From: Gammaproteobacteria bacterium
GTDB lineage: Bacteria > Pseudomonadota > Gammaproteobacteria > Methylococcales > Methylomonadaceae
Direction of reading: 5' to 3'
Assembly (NCBI GenBank): GCA_018830325.1
Contig: JAHJSQ010000010.1
Coordinates: 1-64,000, forward strand
Length of the DNA stretch: 64,000 nt
The notes beneath the pieces are model-generated. The model ran no database searches. It had not been told where the DNA came from and saw only the letters and a list, made by a program, of their open reading frames with translations. Below, piece by piece: positions 1 to 8,801 of the stretch (within the stretch, counting starts at the first letter, position 1; every line of letters begins with the position of its first letter). The translations under genes and the position numbers were made by a program.

Positions 1-2
1 AA

Positions 3-206
3 TATGTCACACCTGAGCAACGTCATACGGGCGAAGACCGGGCGATTTTGAAACAACGTCAAGCTGTTTACGAGGCCGCTAAGGCCAAAAAACCGGAGCG
101 CTGGAGTCGTGATACCCGAAACTGGGATTGGCAGGCAGAAGCCTGTTTAAATCCCGATAAACCGATCGATAATGCGGAAAAAAATACCGACATTAGCGTT
201 CATTAA
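3..206 (+). CDS. IS3-family transposase, C-terminal end (partial)
   Basis: The open frame enters from the left edge and ends at TAA 204-206, giving 67 visible residues. The text reads VTPEQRHTGEDRAILKQR followed by a PERWSRDTRNW segment and a short Asn-Pro tail, which is the familiar end of the IS3-family integrase subunit (OrfB). The catalytic DDE residues would lie outside the window. The bases after the stop, up to about 243, probably hold the right end of the element, but I cannot fix its boundary. It sits directly upstream of fliN, where fliL/fliM would be expected, so the insertion probably separates fliN from its usual upstream partners. Whether the transposase is intact cannot be seen. 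Confidence 0.75.
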   Translation, partial: YVTPEQRHTGEDRAILKQRQAVYEAAKAKKPERWSRDTRNWDWQAEACLNPDKPIDNAEKNTDISVH

Positions 207-270
207 TTTTCAACTCATGCGACAACTACGTTGACATTTACCGGTTGGCACATGAACATCGCGGGGTTAC

Positions 271-378
271 CATGGTACGCACAGCGTACCCTACGCAAAT
301 CACCTAGCGTTAGGTGAGGGCCGCACACCCTGGCGCCTCCTCTGGCACTGCCGAAATTTGAAGTGCGAAAGGTATATA
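271..378. repeat. Short palindromes and a dispersed-repeat fragment before fliN
   Basis: Three pieces seen elsewhere in the window occur here: a GGTACGC/GCGTACC palindrome (271-295), the palindrome CACCTAGCGTTAGGTG (301-316, extended to 320), and the fragment CACTGCCGAAATTTGAAG (near 344-362), which recurs near 4862 and 22470. They form hairpins between the transposase remnant and fliN. No gene is visible in 207-450. Confidence 0.6.
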
Positions 379-450
379 ACGATGAGGGCTGGAGCTTGGG
401 AAAGAGCAAAGATGGGATTTAGGAAATAGTTTTAAGCAGAGATAGTAATA

Positions 451-888
451 ATGAGTGAACAAGACGATTCGGATTTAGGTGACGATTGGGCGGCTGCGAT
501 GAACGAGCAGGCCGAGTCCGAAGCCGAAACAAAGGGCAGCAAAAATAGCAATCATGTCGAGACTGCATCGTTCGATCGATTCGATAACCAACCCCATGAA
601 GCGGGTGAGATGCGCGAGCCCGGCAATGAGATTCAAATGGATATCATCCTCGATATTCCGGTGACCATGTCGATGGAGATCGGCCGGACTCAGGTGAGCA
701 TCAGGAATTTATTGCAATTGAACGAAGGTTCGGTGGTCGAGTTAGATCGTCTTGCGGGCGAGCCGATGGATGTTCTGGTCAATGGTACCCTGATTGCTCA
801 TGGCGAAGTGGTCGTGGTAAACGATAAGTTTGGGATTCGTTTGACTGATGTAGTCAGCCCAACCGAACGGGTTAAAAAGCTTCGTTGA
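451..888 (+). CDS. fliN: Flagellar motor switch protein FliN
   Basis: This is a C-ring component of the flagellar switch; with FliM and FliG it sets rotation direction and helps dock the export apparatus at the cytoplasmic face of the basal body. The 145 residues have a variable acidic N-terminus (residues 1-60) and a C-terminal SpoA/surface-presentation domain (about 62-140) with the typical DIPVTMSMEIGRT and LDRLAGEPMDVLVNG segments. Length and layout fit the Pseudomonas-type protein. It starts the fliNOPQR run; its stop shares a base with the fliO start. fliM and fliL are not upstream within the window, where an IS3 tail lies instead. Confidence 0.95.
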   Translation: MSEQDDSDLGDDWAAAMNEQAESEAETKGSKNSNHVETASFDRFDNQPHEAGEMREPGNEIQMDIILDIPVTMSMEIGRTQVSIRNLLQLNEGSVVELDRLAGEPMDVLVNGTLIAHGEVVVVNDKFGIRLTDVVSPTERVKKLR

Positions 889-1325
889 TGGTTAGGTTTA
901 TCTTAAGCGTTTTGTTTTACGCATACCTTCCGTCGGTTTTTGCCTCGCCCGTATCCGAAGTATCCGGAGTTGCGGTCAAAAATGTGGGTTTTCAAGACGT
1001 GTTGCAATGGGGCCTGGCGCTTATCTTCGTATTGGGAATCTTTGGGGTTTTTGTTTGGTCGTTACGCAAATTAAGCGGGTTGCCGGTTGGCGGTGAAGCG
1101 AAAATGCGGGTGCTGGGCGGCTTGTCCCTCGGCATGCGCGAAAAAGTCGTTTTGCTGGAGGTCGGTAATAAACAACTGGTCTTGGGCGTCACGCCGGGAA
1201 GGATAGAGGCGTTATTGGTCTTAGATGGCGAGGATCGCCTGGTTAGCGATCGCGGCGAACAAGGTGGCCCTAGCGTGTTTTCACAAAAGTTGGTGCAAGC
1301 GATGAAGAGGCGCGGCAATGGCTAA
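888..1325 (+). CDS. fliO: Flagellar biosynthetic protein FliO
   Basis: FliO is a small membrane protein that helps assemble the FliP ring of the flagellar type III export gate. The 145 residues show an N-terminal hydrophobic stretch resembling a signal sequence, one transmembrane helix (about residues 37-57, [17 protein letters not shown]), then a cytoplasmic domain with the family segment [19 protein letters not shown]. The start is taken at ATG 888, which overlaps the fliN stop as TGATG; an in-frame TTG one codon earlier is possible. The 3' end overlaps fliP by 8 bases, indicating translational coupling. Confidence 0.92.
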   Translation: MVRFILSVLFYAYLPSVFASPVSEVSGVAVKNVGFQDVLQWGLALIFVLGIFGVFVWSLRKLSGLPVGGEAKMRVLGGLSLGMREKVVLLEVGNKQLVLGVTPGRIEALLVLDGEDRLVSDRGEQGGPSVFSQKLVQAMKRRGNG

Positions 1326-2064
1326 ATCTTTGCGGATGTGCGGTTTCGTATTCGTCGTTATTTTGCCGATGCCGCTGCATGCCACTGGAGTCGAGGCATT
1401 TACGGTTACGACTAACGCACAGGGCGGCGAAACGTATTCGGTAACAATTCAGATCCTCGCGTTAATGACAATGTTGACGGTTTTACCGTCCTTGTTACTG
1501 ACGATGACTTCGTTTACTCGGATCATGATTGTTTTGGGACTGTTGCGTCAGGCTTTAGGGACCGCACAAGCGCCGAGTAATCAAATCTTATTGGGTTTAT
1601 CGTTATTTTTGACGTTTTTCATCATGGCGCCGGTATTCGACAAGGTCAATCGCGATGCGATTCAGCCTTATCTCGAGGAAAAGATCGATGTGTTGACCGC
1701 TGTCGAGAATGCATCAGTGCCTTTTCGGCAATTTATGATTAGGCAGACACGCGAGTCCGATCTTGAAATGTTTCTCAGGATTTCCGGTCACGAAGAAGTC
1801 GAATCGGTCGACGATGTGCCATTTTCGGTATTGTTACCGGCTTATGTGACCAGCGAATTGAAGACGGCTTTCCAGATCGGTTTTTTGATTTTTCTCCCTT
1901 TTCTGGTGATCGATTTAGTGGTTGCTAGCGTATTGATGTCGATGGGTATGATGATGCTGTCGCCGATGATTATATCGCTGCCTTTTAAAATAATGCTGTT
2001 CGTGATGGCAGACGGGTGGTCTCTGATCATGGAAATGCTCGCGGCCAGTTTTTATGTGGCTTGA
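1318..2064 (+). CDS. fliP: Flagellar export gate protein FliP
   Basis: FliP is a core subunit of the FliPQR export gate in the inner membrane. The 248 residues begin with a cleavable signal peptide (about 1-23), followed by the conserved segments [18 protein letters not shown] and [20 protein letters not shown] and by C-terminal helices with the segment [20 protein letters not shown]. Length agrees with the family. It overlaps fliO, but unlike in most genomes fliQ does not follow directly: about 240 bases including a dispersed repeat separate them. The reading frame itself is intact. Confidence 0.96.
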   Translation: MAKSLRMCGFVFVVILPMPLHATGVEAFTVTTNAQGGETYSVTIQILALMTMLTVLPSLLLTMTSFTRIMIVLGLLRQALGTAQAPSNQILLGLSLFLTFFIMAPVFDKVNRDAIQPYLEEKIDVLTAVENASVPFRQFMIRQTRESDLEMFLRISGHEEVESVDDVPFSVLLPAYVTSELKTAFQIGFLIFLPFLVIDLVVASVLMSMGMMMLSPMIISLPFKIMLFVMADGWSLIMEMLAASFYVA

Positions 2065-2069
2065 TCATT

Positions 2070-2294
2070 ACTTCCTTTATACTCAAAAATTAGTTGGCTT
2101 TATGAAGGTATGGGGTGTGGCTAGCGAGGATGTCGGCAGCAGGGCAGATTTTTGCTCCATGCAAAATCTGCATTCACGCCATCCTTTGGCGTTCGAACGC
2201 TGCCGTCAAGCCTCCATGGACGGGTTCTCGGCGGTCCTCGATAGACACATCCCATACCTTTTATTCTTAGACGGTTTTTAATCAAAAAGGAGTA
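2070..2294. repeat. Dispersed repeat (family A) inserted between fliP and fliQ
   Basis: The element opens with ACTTCCTTTATACTCAAAAA and closes with AATCAAAAAGGAGTA, giving weak terminal inverted repeats (ACTCCCTTT/AAAGGGAGT in other copies). A near-identical full copy lies at 46953-47188, a truncated copy starts at 19097, and an inverted partial copy starts at 20656. An open frame of about 75 codons across it is not credible as a gene because it copies the repeat. Its 3' end lies about 10 bases before the fliQ start, and its end supplies the GGAGTAGGAGAG used as the fliQ ribosome-binding site. Confidence 0.85.
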
Positions 2295-2304
2295 GGAGAG
2301 AGCG

Positions 2305-2574
2305 ATGACTCCGGAAACGATTTATACGGTGAGCCAGGAAGCGATGTGGGTGGCGGTTAAGTTGACCGCGCCGGTGCTATTGCCGTCATTGATAGTCGGT
2401 TTGATTATCGCGATGTTTCAAGCCGCCACTCAGATCAATGAAATGACGTTGACCTTCGTTCCCAAACTCATCGCGATCGGTATCGTGATGATGACGATGG
2501 GGCCCTGGATGCTGCAAATGTACTTGGATTTTTTTCAGCAATTGATTCGTGATATTCCTGAAATGATTGGGTAA
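2305..2574 (+). CDS. fliQ: Flagellar export gate protein FliQ
   Basis: FliQ is a two-helix inner-membrane subunit that packs around FliP/FliR in the export gate. All 89 residues match the family in length and layout: MTPETIYTVSQEAMWVAVKL at the start, helix 1 near 18-38, helix 2 near 50-75, with the conserved AATQINEMTLTFVPK loop between. ATG 2305 is preceded by GGAGTAGGAGAG, which is partly contributed by the upstream repeat. It overlaps the first possible fliR start by 8 bases. Confidence 0.96.
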   Translation: MTPETIYTVSQEAMWVAVKLTAPVLLPSLIVGLIIAMFQAATQINEMTLTFVPKLIAIGIVMMTMGPWMLQMYLDFFQQLIRDIPEMIG

Positions 2575-3352
2575 GCGATTGAATTTTACCGAAGCTCAAT
2601 TATTGAATTGGGTTGCATCGTTTATTTGGCCGTTGATGCGCATCGGCGCGATGCTAGTCGCAGCGCCGTTGTTTAGCATGCAAGGCGTGCCGCCTCGGGT
2701 GAGGTTAGTCATTGCACTGGGTTTGACCTTGGTCGTCATGCCTTTGCTGCCTCCATTGCCCGATGTTCCTATGTTGAGTTATCAGGGTTTGGCTGTGTCG
2801 ATGCAGCAGATTTTAATCGGCTTGGTGAGCGGTTTCATCATACAGATGGTTTTTGGCGTCGTAGTATTTGCCGGGCAAACGATCGCTTATAGCATGGGTT
2901 TGGGGTTTGCATCGATGGTTGATCCGCAAAGCGGCCAGCAAATTCCGGTGTTGGCACAGTTTTATATTATCGTCAGTACGCTGATTTTTTTTGTTTTAGA
3001 TGGGCATTTGATGTTGATTAGCATGGTGTTGGATAGCTTTAATACCGTGCCGATTGCGGTCGATGGGTTGGAACAAGCCGAAATCTGGTCGATTATTGCA
3101 TGGAGCAGTCGCTTGTTTGCCTCGGGTTTGTTATTGGCTTTGCCGGTCATGGCGAGTTTATTGATGGTCAATGTCAGTTTCGGCGTCGCGGCCCGCGCCG
3201 CGCCGCAGTTGCATATTTTTGCGGTGGGCTTTCCGGTTACGTTGATGCTAGGCTTGTTGCTGATCTGGCTGACCTTGCCGACTATGCTTCAACAATTCAC
3301 TGGCGTCATGGTAGAAGGTTATGAGCTTCTAGAGCAGGTGCTGCGTCTGTAG
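2567..3352 (+). CDS. fliR: Flagellar export gate protein FliR
   Basis: FliR is the single-copy subunit of the FliPQR export gate, with about six transmembrane helices. Family segments visible include WVASFIWPLMRIGAMLVAAP near the N-terminus and VVFAGQTIAYSMGLGFASMV with DPQSG in the middle. Two TTG starts are possible: 2567 (261 residues) and 2579 (257 residues, beginning MNFTEAQLLNW, which looks more like other FliR proteins). I list the longer form; the protein sense is unaffected. FlhB follows after 9 bases. Confidence 0.94.
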   Translation: MGKRLNFTEAQLLNWVASFIWPLMRIGAMLVAAPLFSMQGVPPRVRLVIALGLTLVVMPLLPPLPDVPMLSYQGLAVSMQQILIGLVSGFIIQMVFGVVVFAGQTIAYSMGLGFASMVDPQSGQQIPVLAQFYIIVSTLIFFVLDGHLMLISMVLDSFNTVPIAVDGLEQAEIWSIIAWSSRLFASGLLLALPVMASLLMVNVSFGVAARAAPQLHIFAVGFPVTLMLGLLLIWLTLPTMLQQFTGVMVEGYELLEQVLRL

Positions 3353-3361
3353 CAGGTCGAT

Positions 3362-4492
3362 ATGGCAGAAGATACCGGTCAGGATAAAACAGAAGAACCC
3401 ACGGCGAAGCGGCTTGCCGATGCTCGAAAGAAAGGTCAAGTCGCAAGGTCCAGGGAGCTTAATACTTTAGTGATGCTGGTCACCAGCTCGGTATTACTGT
3501 TATTCATGGGCGGATACATCGGGCAAGGTATGATCGAGATCATGCAAACCCAGTTTCAATTGAGCAGGGAAGTTATTTTCGCGCCCGAAAGCCCAATTAA
3601 ATTTTTTAAGCAGGCCTTGCTCGATGCCTTCTGGCTTATCTCGCCGTTTTTGGCGGTTTTGGTTGTCGCGGCGTTGATTGGGCCTTTAATTCTGAGCGGA
3701 TGGGTGTTCAGTTGGGAAGCGTTGACGCCGAAGCTGGAAAAACTCGACCCGATCAAGGGGTTGGTTCGTTTGTTTTCGAAACAAGGGTTGATCGAGTTGT
3801 TGAAGGCGCTGATCAAGTTTTTGTTGGTGTTCGGCGTTGCAATGATCTTATATAAGTCGTTTTTGAACGAGTTTCTCGGGTTGAGTGCGGAGCCCTTGGG
3901 GCAGGCTGTTCAGCATGCCTTGTTTCATATCGGTCTCGGTTTTTTGGTGTTGAGTGCGTCATTGATTTTAATCGTGATGGTCGATCTACCTTATCAACTC
4001 TGGGATCATCATGAAAAGTTAAAAATGACTCGCCAGGAAGTGCGTGACGAAATGAAGGAGTCTCAAGGTAATCCGGAAATCAAAGGGCGTCAGCGCAGAA
4101 TACAAATGGAAATGTCGCAACGGCGCATGATGGAGGAAGTCCCTTATGCCGATGTCATTGTTACCAACCCGACGCATTTTGCCGTGGCATTGCAATACGA
4201 TCAAAACTCGTCTTCTGCGCCGAAGGTCATTGCTAAAGGTACCGATCTGATTGCGGCCCAAATTCGTAATTTGGCAGCCGGTGCGAATGTGCCGCTATTG
4301 GTTGCACCGCCTTTGGCGCGTGCTTTGTATTACTCCACTGATTTGAAACAGGAGATTCCGCAAGGCCTGTTTTTGGCGGTCGCGCAGGTGCTGGCCTATG
4401 TGTATCAGTTAAAAACAGCCAAGGCTTACGGTTGGGACGAGCCGTTGCCGCCGCAAGATTTGCCGATTCCTGAGGAGTTTCGAAAAGAGTAG
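3362..4492 (+). CDS. flhB: Flagellar export switch protein FlhB
   Basis: FlhB is an inner-membrane protein whose cytoplasmic domain switches export specificity from rod/hook to filament subunits. The 376 residues start with the family signature DKTEEPTAKRLADARKKGQV, followed by four transmembrane helices (about 30-210) and a cytoplasmic domain. The autocleavage motif NPTH begins at Asn269 within VTNPTHFAVALQYD, so the self-cleavage site is intact. The C-terminal extension ends PIPEEFRKE. Downstream there are 744 bases of repeats before flhA, so flhA is probably transcribed separately. Confidence 0.97.
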   Translation: MAEDTGQDKTEEPTAKRLADARKKGQVARSRELNTLVMLVTSSVLLLFMGGYIGQGMIEIMQTQFQLSREVIFAPESPIKFFKQALLDAFWLISPFLAVLVVAALIGPLILSGWVFSWEALTPKLEKLDPIKGLVRLFSKQGLIELLKALIKFLLVFGVAMILYKSFLNEFLGLSAEPLGQAVQHALFHIGLGFLVLSASLILIVMVDLPYQLWDHHEKLKMTRQEVRDEMKESQGNPEIKGRQRRIQMEMSQRRMMEEVPYADVIVTNPTHFAVALQYDQNSSSAPKVIAKGTDLIAAQIRNLAAGANVPLLVAPPLARALYYSTDLKQEIPQGLFLAVAQVLAYVYQLKTAKAYGWDEPLPPQDLPIPEEFRKE

Positions 4493-5113
4493 TTGGGGGC
4501 TGGTAAGCAGACAGTGGTTAGCAGATAGCGGTGAAAGGTGAAAGGTGAAGGGTGAGTCACGTAGGGTACGCTATGCGTACCATGGCAGCACCGCCAACGC
4601 TAACACAAGCCCTTTCATCGTTCCCACGCTCTGCGTGGGAATGTGCAGCCCGAACCGCTCTGCGGTTCGAAGGCGATTGAGCTCCCCGGCCAGGAAGCCA
4701 CTGGATAAGTGTTTCCTTAGGCTTTTGCGAAAATGGGGCTATTAGCTTGTCGAGGGTTCGGTGACTCGCTTGACAGGACGCCGTGAATACGTCCATGTAG
4801 GCTCTATGCCAGCTCCATGCTGGCAAAGCCTTTATCGGACACCCAGTCGCCTCCTCGGGCACTGCCGAAATTTGAAGTGTGAAAGGTATAGTTAACCATA
4901 GCCAGCGGACTATGGAATTTAGGTGCTGGGTGAATACTTCCATGTAGGCTTGACGGCGGTGAATGCAGATTTTGCATTACGCCATGGATGGCGTGTATTA
5001 GAGCAATGCAGGAGCAATTGCCGAGGAGCAAAAATCTGCCCTGCCGCCGACACCTGCCAATCGAGCAACCGAACCCTCCAAAAATAGGGAAGTTATTTAT
5101 GACCAAATCCTTA
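4493..5113. repeat. Repeat-filled gap between flhB and flhA (family B element and palindromes)
   Basis: No credible gene lies here. It holds a GTAGGGTACGC/GCGTACC palindrome (about 4561-4582), a TTCCCACGC/GCGTGGGAA palindrome (4620-4642), the fragment CACTGCCGAAATTTGAAG (near 4862), an ATTTAGGTGCTGGG motif (near 4918), and the right two-thirds of a family B element (about 4740-5113). That element shares GACAGGACGCCGTGAA and the end AGTTATTTATGACCAAATCC with the copies at 48415-48724 and 56404-56591. The left terminal repeat of this copy is decayed. Confidence 0.75.
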
Positions 5114-5174
5114 AATGCATATTCAGCAAAGCGAATGCCACATCTAATCCGCCTTAACCGGGGTTGCCAACCTT

Positions 5175-5189
5175 TGGCTTCCTGCTTGC
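5175..5189 (+). promoter_or_regulatory. Candidate sigma-54 promoter of flhA
   Basis: The sequence TGGCTTCCTGCTTGC fits the sigma-54 consensus TGGCAC(G)-N4-TTGC with the GG and GC dinucleotides ten bases apart. It lies 47 bases before the flhA ATG and just downstream of the repeat block, which would leave a leader of about 36 bases. In Pseudomonas and Vibrio, flhA operons are sigma-54/FleQ-dependent, so the position makes sense. This is a pattern match, not a demonstrated start site. Confidence 0.6.
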
Positions 5190-5236
5190 CGCTATCAATA
5201 TTTATTTACGCCGAGAGTTATTACCAAGACTAAAAC

Positions 5237-7330
5237 ATGGATCTTACCCGAATTTTAAACACCTTAAAAATGATAAGCGGCTCCGGACTCGGCGCGCCGC
5301 TGCTGATCATCATGATTTTGGCGATGGTGGTCCTGCCGTTACCGCCATTTTTGTTGGATTTGTTTTTCACGTTCAATATTGCTTTTTCGCTGATTATTCT
5401 GCTGGTCGTCATTTATATGCTGAATCCGTTGGAGTTTTCGGTGTTTCCAACGGTGATATTGGTGGCGACTTTATTGAGGCTGGCATTAAACGTGGCATCG
5501 ACACGAATTGTCTTACTTGAGGGGCATCAAGGCGGTGCGGCGGCGGGTAAGGTGATCGAAGCGTTTGGTTCGTTTGTCATCGGCGGTAATTTCGCGGTGG
5601 GCTTAGTGGTTTTTTTGATCTTGGTTGTGATCAATTTCGTCGTGGTGACAAAGGGTGCGGGTCGGGTTGCTGAAGTAGGCGCACGGTTTACATTGGATGC
5701 GATGCCGGGCAAACAAATGGCGATCGATGCCGATCTCAATTCCGGATTGATTACTCAAGATCAGGCGCGTGAGCGGCGTGCCGAGGTGGCAGCTGAGGCC
5801 GATTTTTACGGCTCGATGGATGGTGCCAGCAAGTTCGTCAGAGGCGATGCGGTTGCCGGTATCATTATTTTATTCGTCAATATCATCGGCGGACTCGCGA
5901 TCGGCGTCGGTCAGCATGGGATGAGTTTCGCGGAAGCCGGCGAAATCTATGTATTGTTGACCATCGGTGACGGTTTGGTCGCTCAAATTCCTTCGCTATT
6001 GCTATCGAGTGCGTCGGCGATCGTAGTAACGCGCGTAAAAGGCGGTACCGAGGATATTGGTCAACAAGTTAGTGCGCAGCTTTTCGAAAATTCCAAAGTC
6101 TTGTATATCACCGCCGGTGTAATGGGGACTTTGGGCATAATTCCGGGCATGCCGAATTTGGTATTCATTCTGCTGGCCGGTTCGATGGCCGGTTCTGCTT
6201 ATATGATTGACAGGCGTCAGAAGGTATTGGCCAGTATCGAAACCAAGCGGGAGCTCGATGTTCGCCAAACCGTACCGGAGGTCAAGGAATTGGGTTGGGA
6301 TGATGTGATGCCGGTCGATATCATCGGCTTGGAAGTCGGCTACCGCTTGATTCCATTGGTCGACAAAAATCAAGGAGGGCAGCTGATGACGCGGATCAAA
6401 GGTGTGCGTAAAAAGTTGTCGCAAGAGTTGGGCTTTTTAGTGCCTACGGTGCATATTCGCGATAATCTGGATTTGTCGCCGACGATGTATCGCATCACTT
6501 TAATGGGCGTAACAATGGGCGAGGCGGAGATATTTCCCGAATTGGAATTGGCGATTAATCCCGGTCAAGTATTCGGTTCGTTGAAAGGCCGGGAATGTCG
6601 CGATCCGGCATTCGGTCTGGAGGCGGTTTGGATCGATGCGGGTCAGAAAGATCATGCGCAAACGTTGGGCTATACCGTCGTCGATCCCGGTACTGTCATT
6701 GCCACGCATTTGAGTCATTTACTGCAAAGCAACTCTCATGAATTATTCGGCTACGAAGAAGCGCAACAGTTACTCGATAATCTTGCGAAAGTCGCCCCGA
6801 AACTGGTCGAGGATCTGGTGCCAAAAACATTGCCGTTGGGTGTTGTGGTCAAGGTGTTGCAAAATTTACTGCAAGAGCATGTATCGATTAGGGATATTCG
6901 TACGATTGCCGAAACTTTGGCGGAGTTCGGCGTCAAGAGTCAAGATCCCGATATATTGACCTCGGCGGTCCGTGTGGCACTTGGGCGATCAATCGTTTAT
7001 GAAATCAGTGGGATACAGCAGGAATTGCCGGTTATTACCTTGGATTCAGAGTTGGAACGATTGTTGCATAAATCATTACAGACGGCGGGTGAAGGCGGTG
7101 TCGGCATCGAGCCGGGACTGGCCGAGCAAATGCATCGGTCGCTGGAAGAGAGTGCTCAAAAAATGGAAATGGAAGGACAGGTGCCGGTTTTATTGGTTTC
7201 GTCCTTTGTTCGTCCCTGGTTGGCTCGCTTCGTCCGTCATTCGATTTCAGGCTTGCATGTATTAGCTTACAATGAAATACCTGAGGATCGCCAAATAAGA
7301 GTGGTTTCCACGGTTGGACAACGCGCCTAA
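5237..7330 (+). CDS. flhA: Flagellar export protein FlhA
   Basis: FlhA is the major inner-membrane ring protein of the flagellar type III export apparatus and docks chaperone-substrate complexes. The 697 residues show about eight transmembrane helices in the N-terminal half, the FHIPEP-family signature near residues 145-170 (RFTLDAMPGKQMAIDADL and GLITQDQARERRAEV), and the large cytoplasmic domain (about 340-697). ATG 5237 fits the family start MDLTRILNTL. It opens the flhA-flhF-flhG-fliA operon; flhF follows after 16 bases. Confidence 0.97.
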   Translation: MDLTRILNTLKMISGSGLGAPLLIIMILAMVVLPLPPFLLDLFFTFNIAFSLIILLVVIYMLNPLEFSVFPTVILVATLLRLALNVASTRIVLLEGHQGGAAAGKVIEAFGSFVIGGNFAVGLVVFLILVVINFVVVTKGAGRVAEVGARFTLDAMPGKQMAIDADLNSGLITQDQARERRAEVAAEADFYGSMDGASKFVRGDAVAGIIILFVNIIGGLAIGVGQHGMSFAEAGEIYVLLTIGDGLVAQIPSLLLSSASAIVVTRVKGGTEDIGQQVSAQLFENSKVLYITAGVMGTLGIIPGMPNLVFILLAGSMAGSAYMIDRRQKVLASIETKRELDVRQTVPEVKELGWDDVMPVDIIGLEVGYRLIPLVDKNQGGQLMTRIKGVRKKLSQELGFLVPTVHIRDNLDLSPTMYRITLMGVTMGEAEIFPELELAINPGQVFGSLKGRECRDPAFGLEAVWIDAGQKDHAQTLGYTVVDPGTVIATHLSHLLQSNSHELFGYEEAQQLLDNLAKVAPKLVEDLVPKTLPLGVVVKVLQNLLQEHVSIRDIRTIAETLAEFGVKSQDPDILTSAVRVALGRSIVYEISGIQQELPVITLDSELERLLHKSLQTAGEGGVGIEPGLAEQMHRSLEESAQKMEMEGQVPVLLVSSFVRPWLARFVRHSISGLHVLAYNEIPEDRQIRVVSTVGQRA

Positions 7331-7346
7331 TTGACGGGGTAGTACA

Positions 7347-8801
7347 ATGAAAATCAAACGTTTTTTTGCATCGGACATTCGCCAAGCGATGCGCATGGTT
7401 AAAGATGAATTGGGTGCCGATGCGGTCATCATGTCTAATCGCTCGGTCGATGGCGGCGTGGAAATCGTCGCTGCTCGCGATTTTGACGAGCAACTCATTC
7501 ATAATAAATTGCAAAAGGATGCGGCTGAGCGGAAAGCTCAAAACCCCGAAGTCAAACAGCCCCCGTTACAGGATTTTGCGGCTGAAAACAAATCGGCACA
7601 GATTATTAGCAGCACTCGAAAAAAAGGAGCGGACGGCTCGGTACCTCCGCGTTCGTTGCGTCGGGATTTTGACGAATATTTGGGTTATGCGGAAAAAATG
7701 CAAATAAATCGTCCGCGTCGTTTGCGGCCCGATCCGGTAAAGAAGCCAGTGCCGGCTGTATCGGCAAAAATAGAGGAAATTCCCGACGAGCCGGTACCTG
7801 CGGTTCATGAGAAAACGGTGATGTCGGCGCGGGTCGAAGAGTCCGTTCCGGTCGCCCGCGAAAACAGTGCGAACGATCAGCTTATCAAAGACATGTTTCA
7901 GGAATTGAAATCGCTGAAGATGACGATGAATAGCCGCCTGTCGGAAATCGGTTGGAGGCAAAACAGTCAAAGCAATCCGGTGCGGGTCGAATTGTTGCAT
8001 CGTTTGGTCGATATGGGGATCGCCAAAAATTTGAGTATGAAAGTCGCCGGTCGCTTGAGTAATTATCAAACCATCGAGCCGGCTTTCAAAAAAGCTCAGG
8101 AAATGTTGGTTAACGTGCTGCCTGTCTATAATGATGCGCTTTTGGATTATGGTGGAATCGCCGCGTTGGTGGGCCCGACCGGCGTCGGCAAGACTACGAC
8201 GATCGCCAAATTGGCGGCACGCTTCATTCTGAAACATGGGCCGAGACAAGTCGCGTTGATCACGACCGATAATTATCGTATTGCCGCGCATGATCAACTC
8301 AATACCTATGGCCGGATTCTCGATGTGCCCGTTCGCGTGGCGGCCGATGCCGAGCAACTGCGAAATTTGATCGACGGCTTTGCCGATAAGCGTCTTATTT
8401 TGATCGATACCGCCGGAATGAGTCAGCGCGACCAACGCTTGGCCGAGCAAATCCAAACGTTACAGCACGATGACCTACGCATTCGACCTTATTTGGTGAT
8501 GTCTGCTGCGACGCAATATAAAGCGATGAAAGAGATTATTCAAGCCTTTCAAATTTTTCAGCCTGAAGCAGGCATATTGACTAAACTTGACGAAGCAGCG
8601 ACCAAGGGGGCGGCAATATCGGCATTAATCGAACAGCGCATGCCGCTATCTTATGTTACCGATGGACAACAAGTACCCGAGGACCTGCATGTGGCCTCGG
8701 CCAAGCAATTAATTGAGCAGTGCGCAGCAGAGTCGGATCAAGAAAGCGATTATAATGCGATACTTGATTATGACGACTGGGTGGCGCAAGGTTATGCATA
8801 A
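7347..8801 (+). CDS. flhF: Flagellar placement GTPase FlhF
   Basis: FlhF is an SRP-type GTPase that marks the cell pole where a flagellum will be built. The 484 residues have the conserved N-terminus MKIKRFFASDIRQAMRMVKD, a variable basic linker (about 55-190), an N domain and a G domain with the P-loop GPTGVGKTTT at about 276-285, DTAGM near 352-356 and TKLDEA near 413-418. Its presence beside flhG indicates polar flagellation. Its last 8 bases overlap flhG. Confidence 0.96.
   Translation: MKIKRFFASDIRQAMRMVKDELGADAVIMSNRSVDGGVEIVAARDFDEQLIHNKLQKDAAERKAQNPEVKQPPLQDFAAENKSAQIISSTRKKGADGSVPPRSLRRDFDEYLGYAEKMQINRPRRLRPDPVKKPVPAVSAKIEEIPDEPVPAVHEKTVMSARVEESVPVARENSANDQLIKDMFQELKSLKMTMNSRLSEIGWRQNSQSNPVRVELLHRLVDMGIAKNLSMKVAGRLSNYQTIEPAFKKAQEMLVNVLPVYNDALLDYGGIAALVGPTGVGKTTTIAKLAARFILKHGPRQVALITTDNYRIAAHDQLNTYGRILDVPVRVAADAEQLRNLIDGFADKRLILIDTAGMSQRDQRLAEQIQTLQHDDLRIRPYLVMSAATQYKAMKEIIQAFQIFQPEAGILTKLDEAATKGAAISALIEQRMPLSYVTDGQQVPEDLHVASAKQLIEQCAAESDQESDYNAILDYDDWVAQGYA

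Noticed and set aside
2054..2281. 75-codon open frame between fliP and fliQ
   Set aside because: It lies wholly in a dispersed repeat (copies at 46953 and 19097) and has no ribosome-binding site or conserved protein features.
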